Notes: a model not told the origin generated them from the sequence alone. A stretch of DNA of 64,000 nt from Christensenella sp. UBA4636 (GCA_002405915.1 DHMS01000029.1:9731-73730); one strand, 5' to 3'. Numbered from the stretch's first letter, positions 18,194-26,957 are shown. Made by a program: numbers and translations.

Positions 18194-18295
18194 GGCTTTT
18201 TCAAAAGAATTTTTTCTCCCCTTCATGCGCCCGCGACATACTTTTTAGCTTTTTAGAATTTTTTTCGAAAAATTTTTTATAAAAATGCCCCGACC

Positions 18296-18332
18296 GCAAC
18301 TTTCGACTTTCAATTTTCAACTTTCAACTTTT
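18296..18332. repeat. TTTCAA-rich tract
   Basis: CAACTTTCGACTTTC... runs in the spacer between convergent regulatory and nuclease genes. It is the same low-complexity family as 2706 and 12078, here without the ATATCGA hairpin. Confidence 0.8.
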
Positions 18333-18346
18333 TTTGTCGCAAAGCA

Positions 18347-18374
18347 CAAAAAAACGCCGCCGAATATCGGCGGC
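18347..18374 (-). terminator. Terminator of the DUF1016 gene
   Basis: On the minus strand, 8-bp stem GCCGCCGA/TCGGCGGC with a 3-nt loop, followed directly by G and seven T. Confidence 0.9.
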
Positions 18375-18409
18375 AAATCTTACTGTAGTACTACTATAAT
18401 ACAACTTAT

Positions 18410-19438
18410 TTAATTGTCATTATCAATCTTATGCCATTTTTCTAAGACTTTTTCAACCTCGGCTATAAGTTGCTCCTTGTTCGGCATGTACAATACATAT
18501 TTTGAAGCAAAAAGATTGTTAGATAATCCACCTAATGCATATTCCGCATCAATGCTATCCTTATCGGTACATAAAATAATTCCGATAGGCGGGTTATCTT
18601 CGCTATCATTGACTTCACTTGCATAATAATTAAGATACATATTAAGTTGCCCTACTGCTTCAGGCATTAGTTTTGTTGTTTTTAACTCAATAAGTACATA
18701 AGAACGCAGAAGCTTATTATAGAACACCATGTCTACATAATAATGACGATTTCCGAGTGTTATGCGCTGTTGAGTACCTACAAACATAAACCCTCTACCG
18801 AGTTCTAACAAAAACTTTTCAATTTGCTCAACAAGAGCCTTTTCGAGATCGCTTTCCAAAAAAGAATTATCCTCAGGAAAACCTAAAAACTCAAACACAT
18901 AAGGGTCACGAATAATATCCTCAGGCTTTGTAATCTCATTGCCTTTCATCGCAAGCGATATTACCTTTTCTTTATTTGCCGTACCACTTGAAAGAAGCAA
19001 TCTCTCAAAAAGAGAGCTTTCAATTTGGCGGCGAAGCTCTCGAACAGACCAGTGCGCGTTAATACATTCTTTTTCGTAAAAACTACGTTTCTGTTCATCA
19101 GATATAGAATAAAGTTCACAATAATGTGACCAAGACAACTGTCCAGACACTGTCTGGACATCTTTATGTGTTAAATAAAATTGACGCATATTAGAGATAT
19201 TAGAACGCGAAAAGCCTTTTCCGAATTCGGTCGTAAGAATCTTAGAGAGTTGTCGTAAAGATTGTTTTTCGTATTCAATATCACCAATATGAACCTTTTC
19301 GTCCTCAATGATAAATTTACCAATCTGCCAATAAGTCTGTAATAAAGTTGTATTTACTTCTATCGCAATTTTTTGACGAGATTGTTCAAGTAAATTTTTA
19401 ATTTGTTCAACAAGATGTTTATTTATCAGTGCATTCAT
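18410..19438 (-). CDS. DUF1016 / PDDEXK nuclease family protein (YhcG-like)
   Basis: About 342 residues. The N-terminal DUF1016 helix bundle (about 1-160, YWQIGKFIIEDE and the hallmark LSWSHY) precedes a C-terminal PDDEXK nuclease core with YVDMVFYNKLLRSYVLIELKT (D...E-x-K). The family is common in mobile and defence regions and may act in DNA repair or restriction; its function is not settled. The start is uncertain: ATG 19438 was chosen over an upstream TTG at 19453. A perfect 9-bp palindrome lies inside the coding sequence at 19140-19160, over QTVSGQ. It is a single gene with its own terminator. Confidence 0.88.
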   Translation of the reverse strand: MNALINKHLVEQIKNLLEQSRQKIAIEVNTTLLQTYWQIGKFIIEDEKVHIGDIEYEKQSLRQLSKILTTEFGKGFSRSNISNMRQFYLTHKDVQTVSGQLSWSHYCELYSISDEQKRSFYEKECINAHWSVRELRRQIESSLFERLLLSSGTANKEKVISLAMKGNEITKPEDIIRDPYVFEFLGFPEDNSFLESDLEKALVEQIEKFLLELGRGFMFVGTQQRITLGNRHYYVDMVFYNKLLRSYVLIELKTTKLMPEAVGQLNMYLNYYASEVNDSEDNPPIGIILCTDKDSIDAEYALGGLSNNLFASKYVLYMPNKEQLIAEVEKVLEKWHKIDNDN

Positions 19439-19514
19439 AGACAATTTTACCAATCCCTTTAAATTATTACAAAGTTCATATAACTATATCGTATCTATTA
19501 GAGAATATTCTTAT

Positions 19515-19538
19515 TTTTCAACTTTCAACCTTCAACTC
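19515..19538. repeat. TTTCAA-rich tract
   Basis: A short run of TTTCAACTTTCAACCTTCAAC just before the 10-bp palindrome at 19547. Tract followed by hairpin is the same arrangement as at 2706 and 12078. Confidence 0.7.
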
Positions 19539-19546
19539 TTCCGCAC

Positions 19547-19569
19547 CCGTCCGGACACTGTCCGGACGG
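19547..19569. repeat. Perfect 10-bp hairpin echoing a palindrome in the DUF1016 gene
   Basis: Stem CCGTCCGGAC/GTCCGGACGG with loop ACT. The DUF1016 gene contains the same hairpin with compensated differences (TGTCCAGAC-ACT-GTCTGGACA, 19140-19160). There is no T run in either direction, so it is not an ordinary terminator. Confidence 0.75.
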
Positions 19570-19576
19570 CAAAAGC

Positions 19577-21361
19577 TTACTCTTTCACGGAAGCGGAAGA
19601 AAAAGCCGAGAGCGTAAACGCAAGCGTTGCGGCAGCGGAAACGCAAGCAAAATACACGGGCGAAAGTATTGTCGCGGGAACGAACATCGCCGCAATTATG
19701 CACGCGCCTTTCACTATCGGCGATATGATTTTAATGCGCTTTTCGCGCTTGACGGCTTTCTTCGCAAGGCTATACGCAAGCGGGAGCATAAATATTTCGC
19801 CGTTTTCGATAACGACCTTTTCGCCCGTTTTGCTTCTATCGAACGACACTTCGCCGTCGCCGCCGGCAAAAACTTTCTTTTCGCCCTTAAAAGCTTTGTC
19901 CACGAGGTCTATTTTTTCTTTATCCTCGGCTTCGACCGCGCAATCGAACTCGGTGGTTACGTTCTTTGCGCCGTCGAAATAAAGTTCTTTGAGCGCGCCG
20001 AGCGAATCGGCTTTAAGCGTTCCGTTTTCAGTCAGAACGGACGAGCGCACGACGATAGAATTTGCGTTTGCAAGCGTATAAAACGCCTTTTCCGCGCCGA
20101 AATCTATCCCGCGATACTTTGCAACAACCACCGCGCGATACACGCTTTCCGCCGCAATCGCGGCTGCAAGAGAGAATGAAGCCGTAAGCATTATCGAAAC
20201 GCAAATCCCGACGTAAGTAGTGAGTTCCGCCGCGTAATCTTCCGCAAAAATCGGGAGAACGAAGCAACACACGAGCGAAGCCAAAATGAGAGCCAAGTCG
20301 AGCGCAAACAGCTTTCCGCCGTCGCGTTTTAAAAATTCCGTTCTTTCCGAAAAGCTTTCTTTCTTTTTGCTAAGCGCGCTCTCTTTTGAAGTCGTTTCGG
20401 CTTCGAATTTTAGTCCGTCGCTCAAAACCACGCTGCCGGCAAGTACCTTATCGCCCGCCTTAATTTCCTTTTCGTAAATGCTCTCCGCGCGGTAAGCGTC
20501 GACTTTGCCGTCCGTGAGCGCGACCCCGTCGGCGGGTACCACGTCGTAACGTTCGAGCGCGAACTTATCGCCTTTCACCACCGCTTCGACCGAGCGTTTT
20601 TCGCCGTTTTCGAGTGTAAGCGGCACGCTGCCCGTATAAAAGATTTCGTCAAGCGTAACGGCGGAAAGGTTATCCGCAAACTTCGCCACTTCGTCCGCAA
20701 TCGCATAGATTACGATGAACACGGTGATTTCCGTAATATACCCGAAAAACGCGCCGAATAAGCAGCTTATCGTGACGATTAAGTCATAATTCTTTATCTT
20801 CTTTTTGAAAATTCCGACAATCGCCGAATAGAAAATTTCGTACCCGCCCACTGCGAACGCGAGAACGGAGAATATCGTTTTCAAGCTTATAACCGAATTT
20901 GACGACGGCACTAACAACGCGGCAATCATAAACGCGACCGCGACGGCAAGCTCGATTGCCCTAACTAAGCTTTCCTTTTTCAAGGTCTTTTTCGCTTCCA
21001 CGATTCTGTCCGCCGAAGAAAATTCCGCGCTTTCGTCGGCTTTTCCTTCCGCAGTTTTCTCTTCCTTTTCAAGATTTTTTTCAATCTCTTCGACAGAAGA
21101 ACACTGCTCGTAAACGTCGACTTCTTCCTTTTTTTCTTCCTCGTCGTCGCCGATAATTAGTTCCGCGCCCATTTCCGCGCAGATTTCCATAGAAGATACG
21201 AGAACGTCGTATTCGTCGGCATTTTCGGGCAGAAAATAAGTGAGCGTGCCGTTTTCAAACTTAGCGTCCGCCACGTTTTTTAAGGCTTTAACTCGTTCTA
21301 CGAGCTTTTCGCCGTCGATTTCGCCTTCCACGGCGTAAGAATATTTTTTTATTTCAGCCAT
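19577..21361 (-). CDS. Degenerate P1B-type ATPase homologue lacking the phosphorylated aspartate
   Basis: 594 residues from ATG 21361 (AAGGAG upstream). An HMA-like N-terminal domain without a CxxC pair (about 1-70) is followed by an acidic linker, membrane helices, an actuator-like domain (RYDVVPADGVALTDGKVDAY) and more helices. At the place of DKTGTLT it has RSSVLTENG, with Arg439 where the essential Asp should be. The nucleotide-binding domain is greatly shortened, GDGxND is absent, and the ion-binding CPC is missing. It cannot cycle as a P-type pump. The reading frame is long and intact, so a regulatory or scaffold role is more likely than a recent pseudogene. An intact P-type ATPase is transcribed divergently next to it. 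Confidence 0.8.
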   Translation of the reverse strand: MAEIKKYSYAVEGEIDGEKLVERVKALKNVADAKFENGTLTYFLPENADEYDVLVSSMEICAEMGAELIIGDDEEEKKEEVDVYEQCSSVEEIEKNLEKEEKTAEGKADESAEFSSADRIVEAKKTLKKESLVRAIELAVAVAFMIAALLVPSSNSVISLKTIFSVLAFAVGGYEIFYSAIVGIFKKKIKNYDLIVTISCLFGAFFGYITEITVFIVIYAIADEVAKFADNLSAVTLDEIFYTGSVPLTLENGEKRSVEAVVKGDKFALERYDVVPADGVALTDGKVDAYRAESIYEKEIKAGDKVLAGSVVLSDGLKFEAETTSKESALSKKKESFSERTEFLKRDGGKLFALDLALILASLVCCFVLPIFAEDYAAELTTYVGICVSIMLTASFSLAAAIAAESVYRAVVVAKYRGIDFGAEKAFYTLANANSIVVRSSVLTENGTLKADSLGALKELYFDGAKNVTTEFDCAVEAEDKEKIDLVDKAFKGEKKVFAGGDGEVSFDRSKTGEKVVIENGEIFMLPLAYSLAKKAVKREKRIKIISPIVKGACIIAAMFVPATILSPVYFACVSAAATLAFTLSAFSSASVKE

Positions 21362-21438
21362 ACAAACTCCTTTCAGTCTCGGCAAAACTTTTCGGAAAAA
21401 CACATTTCAAAAAGTTTTTTCGAGCCTATATATAGTGT

Positions 21439-21467
21439 ATTGTACCAAAGAAGCAAAGAAAAGTCAA
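21439..21467 (-). promoter_or_regulatory. Promoter of the degenerate P-type ATPase gene
   Basis: On the minus strand TTGACT (21462-21467), a 17-bp spacer and TACAAT (21439-21444). Confidence 0.65.
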
Positions 21468-21506
21468 TTCAATAAACTATTTTTGCGCTTTTATTCCCTT
21501 GATAGC

Positions 21507-21535
21507 TTGAAATTTACTTCATAAAATGCTATTAT
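21507..21535 (+). promoter_or_regulatory. Promoter of the intact P-type ATPase gene
   Basis: TTGAAA (21507-21512), a 17-bp spacer and TATTAT (21530-21535). The leader of about 160 nt contains a TTTCAA-type tract. Confidence 0.55.
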
Positions 21536-21540
21536 ATTAA

Positions 21541-21634
21541 ATAGTTGAAAGTTGAAAGATGAAAATTGAAAGATTTGGTTTTTTATTTTTATATATTCGC
21601 TTAGACAGCAGTTTTCAATTTTAAATTTTCAACT
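21541..21634. repeat. Inverted TTGAAA/TTTCAA tracts
   Basis: GTTGAAAGTTGAAAGATGAAAATTG in the first half and TTTTCAATTTTAAATTTTCAAC in the second half can fold into a long A+U-rich hairpin in the 5' leader of the P-type ATPase mRNA. Confidence 0.75.
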
Positions 21635-21701
21635 CGGCTTAGTTCGCACTTAGCGAAAGTGAAAAAACACAAACAGAAAAGAAGAGAAAGGATTATTCAC
21701 A

Positions 21702-24104
21702 ATGAAAAAGAAAGTTTACGATTTTAAAAAAGACCTCGGCAGAATAAACGCAGACCCCGCAACGGGGCTTACGCGCGCAGAGGTCGACGGCAGAATAGCG
21801 CAAGGACTTACGAACGAAGTCAAAAACAAGGCTTCCAAAAGCTATTTTAGAATATTTTTCGACAATATCTGCACGTTTTTCAACCTGTTTTGCCTTATCT
21901 GCTTCGGCGTAATGCTGACGGTTCCCGCTAACCTATCCGATTATTCGTTCATCGTCATTTACGTACTCAATATGGCGATAGGCATTATTCAGGAGATAAG
22001 GGCTAAACAGACGGTCGAAAAGCTTTCGCTCGTCAAAGCCCCGACGGCAAACGTCGTGCGCGGCGGCAAAAAACTCACGATTCCCGTCGGCGACGTCGTT
22101 CTGGACGATATAATCGAACTTTCGCTCGGCGACCAAATCCCCGCCGACTGCATACTTTTATCGGGCAGCGTGGAAGTTGACGAATCGATGCTCACCGGCG
22201 AATCGGTAGCCGTCAAAAAGTCGGACGGCGACATGCTTTATTCGGGCAGCTTCGTTTCGGGCGGTTCGTGCCTTGCTCGCGCAGATAAAGTAGGACAAGA
22301 AGCTTACGTTCAAACGCTTTCGGCAAAAGCAAAAAAATATAAACGCACGCGTTCCGAGCTTCTCGACGCGATGAACAAAATCATAAAAACCGTCGGGCTT
22401 TTAATTATCCCGATAGCAATCGTAACGGCTTTCGTCAATCACGGCGTTTACTCGGAAACCCTTTCGGGAATAGAACTGCGCACGGCGGTCGTCAAAAAAA
22501 CGGTCGCGGTGGTAATCGGTATGATACCGTCGGGCATGTTCTTGTTAACAACCCTCTCGCTTGCGGTCGGCATAATCAAGCTTGCGACGCTCAACACCTC
22601 GGTGCAGGATATGTACTCGCTCGAAATGCTCGCCCGCGTAAACGTTTTGTGCCTCGACAAAACGGGAACGATTACCGACGGAAACATGACAGTTTCGGAC
22701 GTTGTGAATATCGAAAAAACTTGCGACGTCAACCTTTTAATAGCGTCCATGGAACACGCGCTCGGCGACAAAAACATGACGGCGGACGCGCTCAACAAAA
22801 AATTTGCCGTCGAAAATCCGCTTGAAGCAACAAAAGTTTTGCCGTTTTCCTCTAAGCGTAAACTCTCCGCCGTAACCTTTTTTGGCGGCTCGACCTACGC
22901 GCTCGGCGCGCCAGACTTCGTTTGCAAAAATATCACTGCGGAAATTTCCGAAAAGATAAAATCCTTTATGGAATGCGGAAAACGCGTTCTTATGCTTGCA
23001 AAAGCGGACAAAATAACGAACGACGAGCTTGTCGGCGAAACCGTTCCCTTTGCTCTCATCGCCTTGGAAGATAATATCCGCCCCGAAGCAATCGAAACAA
23101 TAAAATGGTTCAAGGAAAACGACGTAGCCGTCAAGGTTATTTCGGGCGACGACCCGCTCACCGTTTCCCGCATAGCCGCCCGCGCGGGCATTGAAAACGC
23201 GCAAAACTATATTTCGCTCGCGGGGCTTTCCGACGAAGAAGTCGCCGCGGCAGCAAATAAGTACTCCGTTTTCGGCAGAGTTTCGCCCGAACAAAAAGCC
23301 CTCTTGATAAAGACAATCAAGTCGGCGGGCAACACGGTTGCAATGACGGGCGACGGCGTAAACGACATACTCGCAATGAAAGAAGCCGACTGCTCGATAA
23401 CGGTCGCTTCCGGCTCGGCGGCGGCAAGGAGTTTGTCCCACCTCGTCTTGCTCGACGACAATTTCAACTCCCTCCCGAGCGTGGTTAAGGAAGGCAGGCG
23501 CGTTATAAACAACATTCAACGCTCGGCTTCTCTTTACCTTATGAAAACGATGTTCACCCTCTGCTACGCGATAATTTCGGCTATCCGCTGGCAAAAATAC
23601 CCCTTCTCGACGGGTAACATGCTTATGCTCGAATTCTTTATAATCGGCTTGCCGTCAACGCTTTTGTCCGTGCAACCCAACTCCGACAGGGTCAAAGGCA
23701 ACTTTATCTCGTTCGTGTTCGCCCACGCAATCCCAGGCACTCTGATACTTGTTTTGAACGTTCTTTTGTCGGAATACGCGCATATCTTCGGCGTAAACCT
23801 TGCGGGCGGCGTAAGCGAATCGGTTTCAACGCTCGCACTCACTTTTGGCGGTTGGGTTTTCCTCGTGCTTCTCTGTATCCCGTACGACCTCTACCGCGGC
23901 GCAATCGTAGGTTTTGTGACAATCGCTCTTCTCGTGTGGGCAACGTGCTTAATGCACTGTTTCTTCTTCAACCTTACGGCTCTTTCCTTTAAAGAAAACC
24001 TCGACGCGATAATCTTCCTCTTAGTCTTAATCGCCTTAGACTTCCCCGTGCTTTTGGGCGCAAACTTCCTCTCCTCTAAGCTTTTCAAAACGGAAAAGAA
24101 ATAA
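21702..24104 (+). CDS. Cation-translocating P-type ATPase
   Basis: 800 residues of P2-type layout with about ten membrane helices. The actuator domain has LTGES, the phosphorylation site is Asp319 in CLDKTGT, and the hinge is TGDGVND. The ion-binding helix 4 reads GMIPSGM instead of PEGL. That differs from SERCA-like pumps and matches a Firmicutes subgroup of unknown substrate, so Ca2+, Mn2+ or Mg2+ cannot be told apart. It has its own promoter and terminator. A catalytically dead P-type homologue lies divergently upstream. Confidence 0.93.
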   Translation: MKKKVYDFKKDLGRINADPATGLTRAEVDGRIAQGLTNEVKNKASKSYFRIFFDNICTFFNLFCLICFGVMLTVPANLSDYSFIVIYVLNMAIGIIQEIRAKQTVEKLSLVKAPTANVVRGGKKLTIPVGDVVLDDIIELSLGDQIPADCILLSGSVEVDESMLTGESVAVKKSDGDMLYSGSFVSGGSCLARADKVGQEAYVQTLSAKAKKYKRTRSELLDAMNKIIKTVGLLIIPIAIVTAFVNHGVYSETLSGIELRTAVVKKTVAVVIGMIPSGMFLLTTLSLAVGIIKLATLNTSVQDMYSLEMLARVNVLCLDKTGTITDGNMTVSDVVNIEKTCDVNLLIASMEHALGDKNMTADALNKKFAVENPLEATKVLPFSSKRKLSAVTFFGGSTYALGAPDFVCKNITAEISEKIKSFMECGKRVLMLAKADKITNDELVGETVPFALIALEDNIRPEAIETIKWFKENDVAVKVISGDDPLTVSRIAARAGIENAQNYISLAGLSDEEVAAAANKYSVFGRVSPEQKALLIKTIKSAGNTVAMTGDGVNDILAMKEADCSITVASGSAAARSLSHLVLLDDNFNSLPSVVKEGRRVINNIQRSASLYLMKTMFTLCYAIISAIRWQKYPFSTGNMLMLEFFIIGLPSTLLSVQPNSDRVKGNFISFVFAHAIPGTLILVLNVLLSEYAHIFGVNLAGGVSESVSTLALTFGGWVFLVLLCIPYDLYRGAIVGFVTIALLVWATCLMHCFFFNLTALSFKENLDAIIFLLVLIALDFPVLLGANFLSSKLFKTEKK

Positions 24105-24116
24105 AATAATTCGTAT

Positions 24117-24156
24117 TTTAAAACGCGGCAGGCATTCAAGCTTACCGCGTTTTTTA
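24117..24156 (+). terminator. Terminator of the P-type ATPase gene
   Basis: 8-bp stem AAACGCGG/CCGCGTTT (24121-24128 with 24145-24152) followed by a T run. Confidence 0.75.
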
Positions 24157-24160
24157 TCGT

Positions 24161-24174
24161 TTAATCGACTTATA
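24161..24174. repeat. Dispersed 14-mer TTAATCGACTTATA, copy 2
   Basis: Exact copy in the context CGTTTAATCGACTTATAGCC. It lies between the convergent ends of the P-type ATPase and XRE genes, 12 bp from the XRE stop. Confidence 0.85.
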
Positions 24175-24185
24175 GCCCCGCTTTT

Positions 24186-24431
24186 TTACTTTTTGTCGTA
24201 AAGATTATCGGGTGCGAACATAGGGCTTTCGAAAAACTCTTCAAGTGAAATCCGAAGTCCGCAACATATGGCGTAAAGAGTATGGATTTTTACTGACGTA
24301 CTGCGCTTTTTCTTTATAGAACAAAGAGTAGTTTGCGGAACGCCGCTTAGCTTTGAAAGCTCATACTTAGTTATCTTTCGTTCTATGCAAAGTTGTTCAA
24401 TTCTCAGCGCAACCGCGTCCTCAAGCAGCAT
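24186..24431 (-). CDS. Small XRE-family DNA-binding protein
   Basis: 81 residues from ATG 24431, with GGAG upstream; an in-frame ATG at 24449 is an alternative. The single helix-turn-helix domain (about 8-62) has KYELSKLSGVPQTTLCSIKKKRS. It is a Cro/C1-like fold without an effector domain. It is divergent from the SLOG gene, and a TGCTA-TGTA-TAGCA palindrome lies between them, so it may control itself and the SLOG gene. Confidence 0.85.
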   Translation of the reverse strand: MLLEDAVALRIEQLCIERKITKYELSKLSGVPQTTLCSIKKKRSTSVKIHTLYAICCGLRISLEEFFESPMFAPDNLYDKK

Positions 24432-24512
24432 ATAATATTCTCCAGTCAAGTAAAATAATATTAGAATTTCATTTTTCTATTATTATTTTAACTAAACGCG
24501 AAAAAATATTAC

Positions 24513-24564
24513 TGCTATGTATAGCATATTTGCTATTTAGTAAAAATTATGCTATACTATAACA
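24513..24564 (+). promoter_or_regulatory. Palindrome and promoter giving a probable leaderless SLOG mRNA
   Basis: Palindrome TGCTA-TGTA-TAGCA (24513-24526), then TTGCTA (24530-24535), a 17-bp spacer and TATACT (24553-24558). Only six bases separate the -10 box from the ATG at 24565, and there is no Shine-Dalgarno sequence. Confidence 0.65.
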
Positions 24565-25023
24565 ATGAATATTGTTTATTTTGGTCATTCGAGCTTTCCG
24601 AATGACAGCAAAGAAGTTTTGAAAGCGATAAAACAAGCAACCCTAAGCGTTTTAAACGAAGAACCGAAACTTTACTGCGGTTGGTATGGCAAATTTGACA
24701 AATTAGTCATAAATTGCATAAGCTCACTAAAAATGGATTATCCGCAAATAAAGTTTATTTTCGTTACCCCATATTTAAACGATAAATATTACAAGTTAAA
24801 ATTCGCTAAAGAAGCGGGTTTTGACGAAGTAATGTATCTGCCTCTTGAAAACACGCCACCCAAGTACTGTATTTCAAAACGCAACGACGAAATGGCAAAA
24901 TTTGCCGATTGTATAATTGCTTTTGCCGACCCGTCGTTAAATTTTAGTCGAATTTCAAGTATTATCCGACGAGCCGAAAAACGAGGAACTAAAATAATAT
25001 ATATAAATAAAGCGGGGCTTTAA
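24565..25023 (+). CDS. SLOG-superfamily protein (DUF1273/YpsA-like)
   Basis: 152 residues. CGWYGKFDKLVINCI, VTPYLNDKYY and ISKRNDEMAKFADCIIAF match the Rossmann-like SLOG/DUF1273 pattern (usually CGGYGGFD...SRRNEWM). Members bind nucleotides or nucleotide-derived ligands and occur in phage and stress-response settings. Here the second Gly of the usual GGYG is Trp (GWYG), a small variation of the ligand loop. The -10 box ends six bases before the ATG, suggesting leaderless translation. The neighbour is a divergent XRE regulator. Confidence 0.75.
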   Translation: MNIVYFGHSSFPNDSKEVLKAIKQATLSVLNEEPKLYCGWYGKFDKLVINCISSLKMDYPQIKFIFVTPYLNDKYYKLKFAKEAGFDEVMYLPLENTPPKYCISKRNDEMAKFADCIIAFADPSLNFSRISSIIRRAEKRGTKIIYINKAGL

Positions 25024-25066
25024 AGTGTCCTGCTTTTCTTATACAAAAAATTTATAAAAATGTCGT

Positions 25067-25080
25067 TTAATCGACTTATA
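25067..25080. repeat. Dispersed 14-mer TTAATCGACTTATA, copy 3
   Basis: Exact copy in the same extended context as copy 2 (GTTTAATCGACTTATAGCCC). It lies 22 bp past the stop codon of the acyl-CoA ligase gene. Confidence 0.85.
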
Positions 25081-25102
25081 GCCCCGCTTTTGCCGGATAA
25101 AC

Positions 25103-26839
25103 TTACGCGTTCGCGGTAGCTTTCGCCGCGTTTATCTTTTCGTTCTCTTCCTTTTCGAGAACGGTGTAAGCAATCTTGCCGACAAGCGTTTTCGGGAGTT
25201 CGTTGCGGAATTCGATATCGTAGGGAAGGGCGTATTTAGCTATTCTCGTTCTGCAATAATTGAGAATGCTTCTCTTCATTTCCGCGCTCGGCTCGTAGCC
25301 CGGTTTAAGCGTGATAAAGGCTTTTACGCGCTGCATTTTGTACTCGTCCTTAACGCCGATAACGCAACTCATCTGCACGGCTTCGTGTCCGTCGATAACG
25401 TTTTCTATCTGCGACGGGTAAACGTTGTAGCCGCTCGTTATTATCATACGTTTAATGCGCTGTTTAAAGAATATGAACCCCTCATCGTCCATCTTGCCGA
25501 GGTCGCCCGTGTGCAGCCAAATTCTGCCGTCCGCGTGCTTTTTGAGCGTGTTTGCGTTCTCCTCGGGGCGGTTGTAGTAACCGAGCATAACCGTCGGACC
25601 GGACAAACAAATTTCGCCCTCTTCGCCGTAAGGCACTTCCTCGGTCGTGCCGACCTTGCAAATTTTGTAGTAAGTGTCGGGGTAAGGCAAGCCAATCGAG
25701 CCTTCCTTTTCCTTATTATAAGGCGTTAAGCAGCTCGCCGTAACGCATTCCGTAGTGCCGTAGCCCTCGCGCACTTTCACGGTCGCGCCGTGGTCTTTTA
25801 AGAACGCGTCGAACTTCTTTTTGAGTTCGATTGAAAGACTGTCGCCGCCCGAGAAAACGCCCATCAAACAGCTTAAATTTACGCCGTCAAGGTAGTTGTT
25901 TCTCGTCAAAGCCTCGTACAAAGTCGGCACGCCGGCTATGTAGTTAGGCTTGTTTTTCTTAATCAAAAGCGCGTAATCTTTGACGTTGAACTTAGGCACG
26001 AGTATCGATTCGCCGCCTAAAACCATCATCGTATGCACGCAAACGCCCAAACCGAAGCCATGGAAACACGGCATCGCCGCGAGCATCTTTTTGCCCTGAA
26101 TACGCTTGTTGCACATCGTCGCGGTCTGGAGAGCCAACGCATTGAAGTTTTTGCTCGAAAGCATTATGCCCTTAGTAACGCCCGTCGTTCCGCCCGAAAA
26201 GAGAATGGTTGAAAGCTCGTTTTCGTCCAGATGCGCAGCCGCGGGGGCTTTAACGCTCATTCTTTGTTTAATGAATTCTTCCCAGTAAATTACGTTGTCC
26301 TCAACGGTATAATCTCTGTCTTTTTTGCCTTTAATGAGCTTATACGCCCACTTTTTCATAAATCCGAGTTCTTCCGCCGCGCCCGTTAAAATGATTTTGT
26401 CAATCGGGTACTGCTTCTGCACGGCAAGCATTTTCGTGTAGAACGAGTCAAGCGTTAAGATTATGTGCGAATCGACTTCGCTTAAGTAATAAGCTATTTC
26501 GCCCTCCGCGGAAAGCGGGTGGATAAGGCTTGCAACCGCGCCGATATAGTTGAGCGCGTACAAAGAATAAACGGTTTGCGGCAAGTTCGGCATACAAATA
26601 GTAACTTTATCGCCTTTCTTTATGCCGAGAGCGACAAACGCGCGCGCCGTCTGCAAAATTTTGCGTTTCATGAGCTTATACGGTATCTTCGTACCCATGC
26701 ACGAAAGAGCCGTTTGGTTGGGGTAACGGTCGGCGGTCGCTAAAACGACGTCGCTCATAGACCCCTTAGGGTAATCGATATGGAATTTCACTTCGCCGTA
26801 ACTTTTTAGCCACGGCGCATTCTTTTCTTCTATAGACAT
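25103..26839 (-). CDS. Acyl-CoA ligase (AMP-forming, long-chain fatty acid type)
   Basis: 578 residues of the ANL superfamily. The phosphate-binding loop is FSGGTTGVTKG (about 215), the aromatic-Gly motif GYGTTE lies near 365, the hinge motif is TGDLGKMDDEG, and the catalytic Lys lies in LVGKIAY near the C-terminus. It would activate a fatty or other carboxylic acid to its acyl-AMP and then acyl-CoA in the cytoplasm. The gene downstream in the same direction encodes an acyltransferase-like protein, and the spacing allows an operon. Together they could form an acyl-transfer pathway on a lipid or wall component. Chain length cannot be read from sequence. Confidence 0.92.
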   Translation of the reverse strand: MSIEEKNAPWLKSYGEVKFHIDYPKGSMSDVVLATADRYPNQTALSCMGTKIPYKLMKRKILQTARAFVALGIKKGDKVTICMPNLPQTVYSLYALNYIGAVASLIHPLSAEGEIAYYLSEVDSHIILTLDSFYTKMLAVQKQYPIDKIILTGAAEELGFMKKWAYKLIKGKKDRDYTVEDNVIYWEEFIKQRMSVKAPAAAHLDENELSTILFSGGTTGVTKGIMLSSKNFNALALQTATMCNKRIQGKKMLAAMPCFHGFGLGVCVHTMMVLGGESILVPKFNVKDYALLIKKNKPNYIAGVPTLYEALTRNNYLDGVNLSCLMGVFSGGDSLSIELKKKFDAFLKDHGATVKVREGYGTTECVTASCLTPYNKEKEGSIGLPYPDTYYKICKVGTTEEVPYGEEGEICLSGPTVMLGYYNRPEENANTLKKHADGRIWLHTGDLGKMDDEGFIFFKQRIKRMIITSGYNVYPSQIENVIDGHEAVQMSCVIGVKDEYKMQRVKAFITLKPGYEPSAEMKRSILNYCRTRIAKYALPYDIEFRNELPKTLVGKIAYTVLEKEENEKINAAKATANA

Positions 26840-26864
26840 TTTAATCCTCTTTATTTTTTGGCGT

Positions 26865-26878
26865 TTAATCGGCTTATA
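26865..26878. repeat. Dispersed 14-mer, one-mismatch copy (TTAATCGGCTTATA)
   Basis: One base differs from the other copies (A to G). It keeps the flanking GCGTTTAATCG...TATAGCC and the trailing CTTTT. It lies 26 bp upstream of the acyl-CoA ligase start. Confidence 0.8.
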
Positions 26879-26957
26879 GCCGCACTTTTGCCTTTGTATA
26901 CGAATATGTATTCGTTCAATCTTTATTGCGGGTTAAAACGGGAATAGCGGCTAAACA

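Noticed and set aside
19577..21361. Frameshifted pseudogene of a heavy-metal ATPase
   Set aside because: The frame is continuous, with intact promoter, start and membrane segments; the missing motifs are substitutions and domain loss, not frame breaks.
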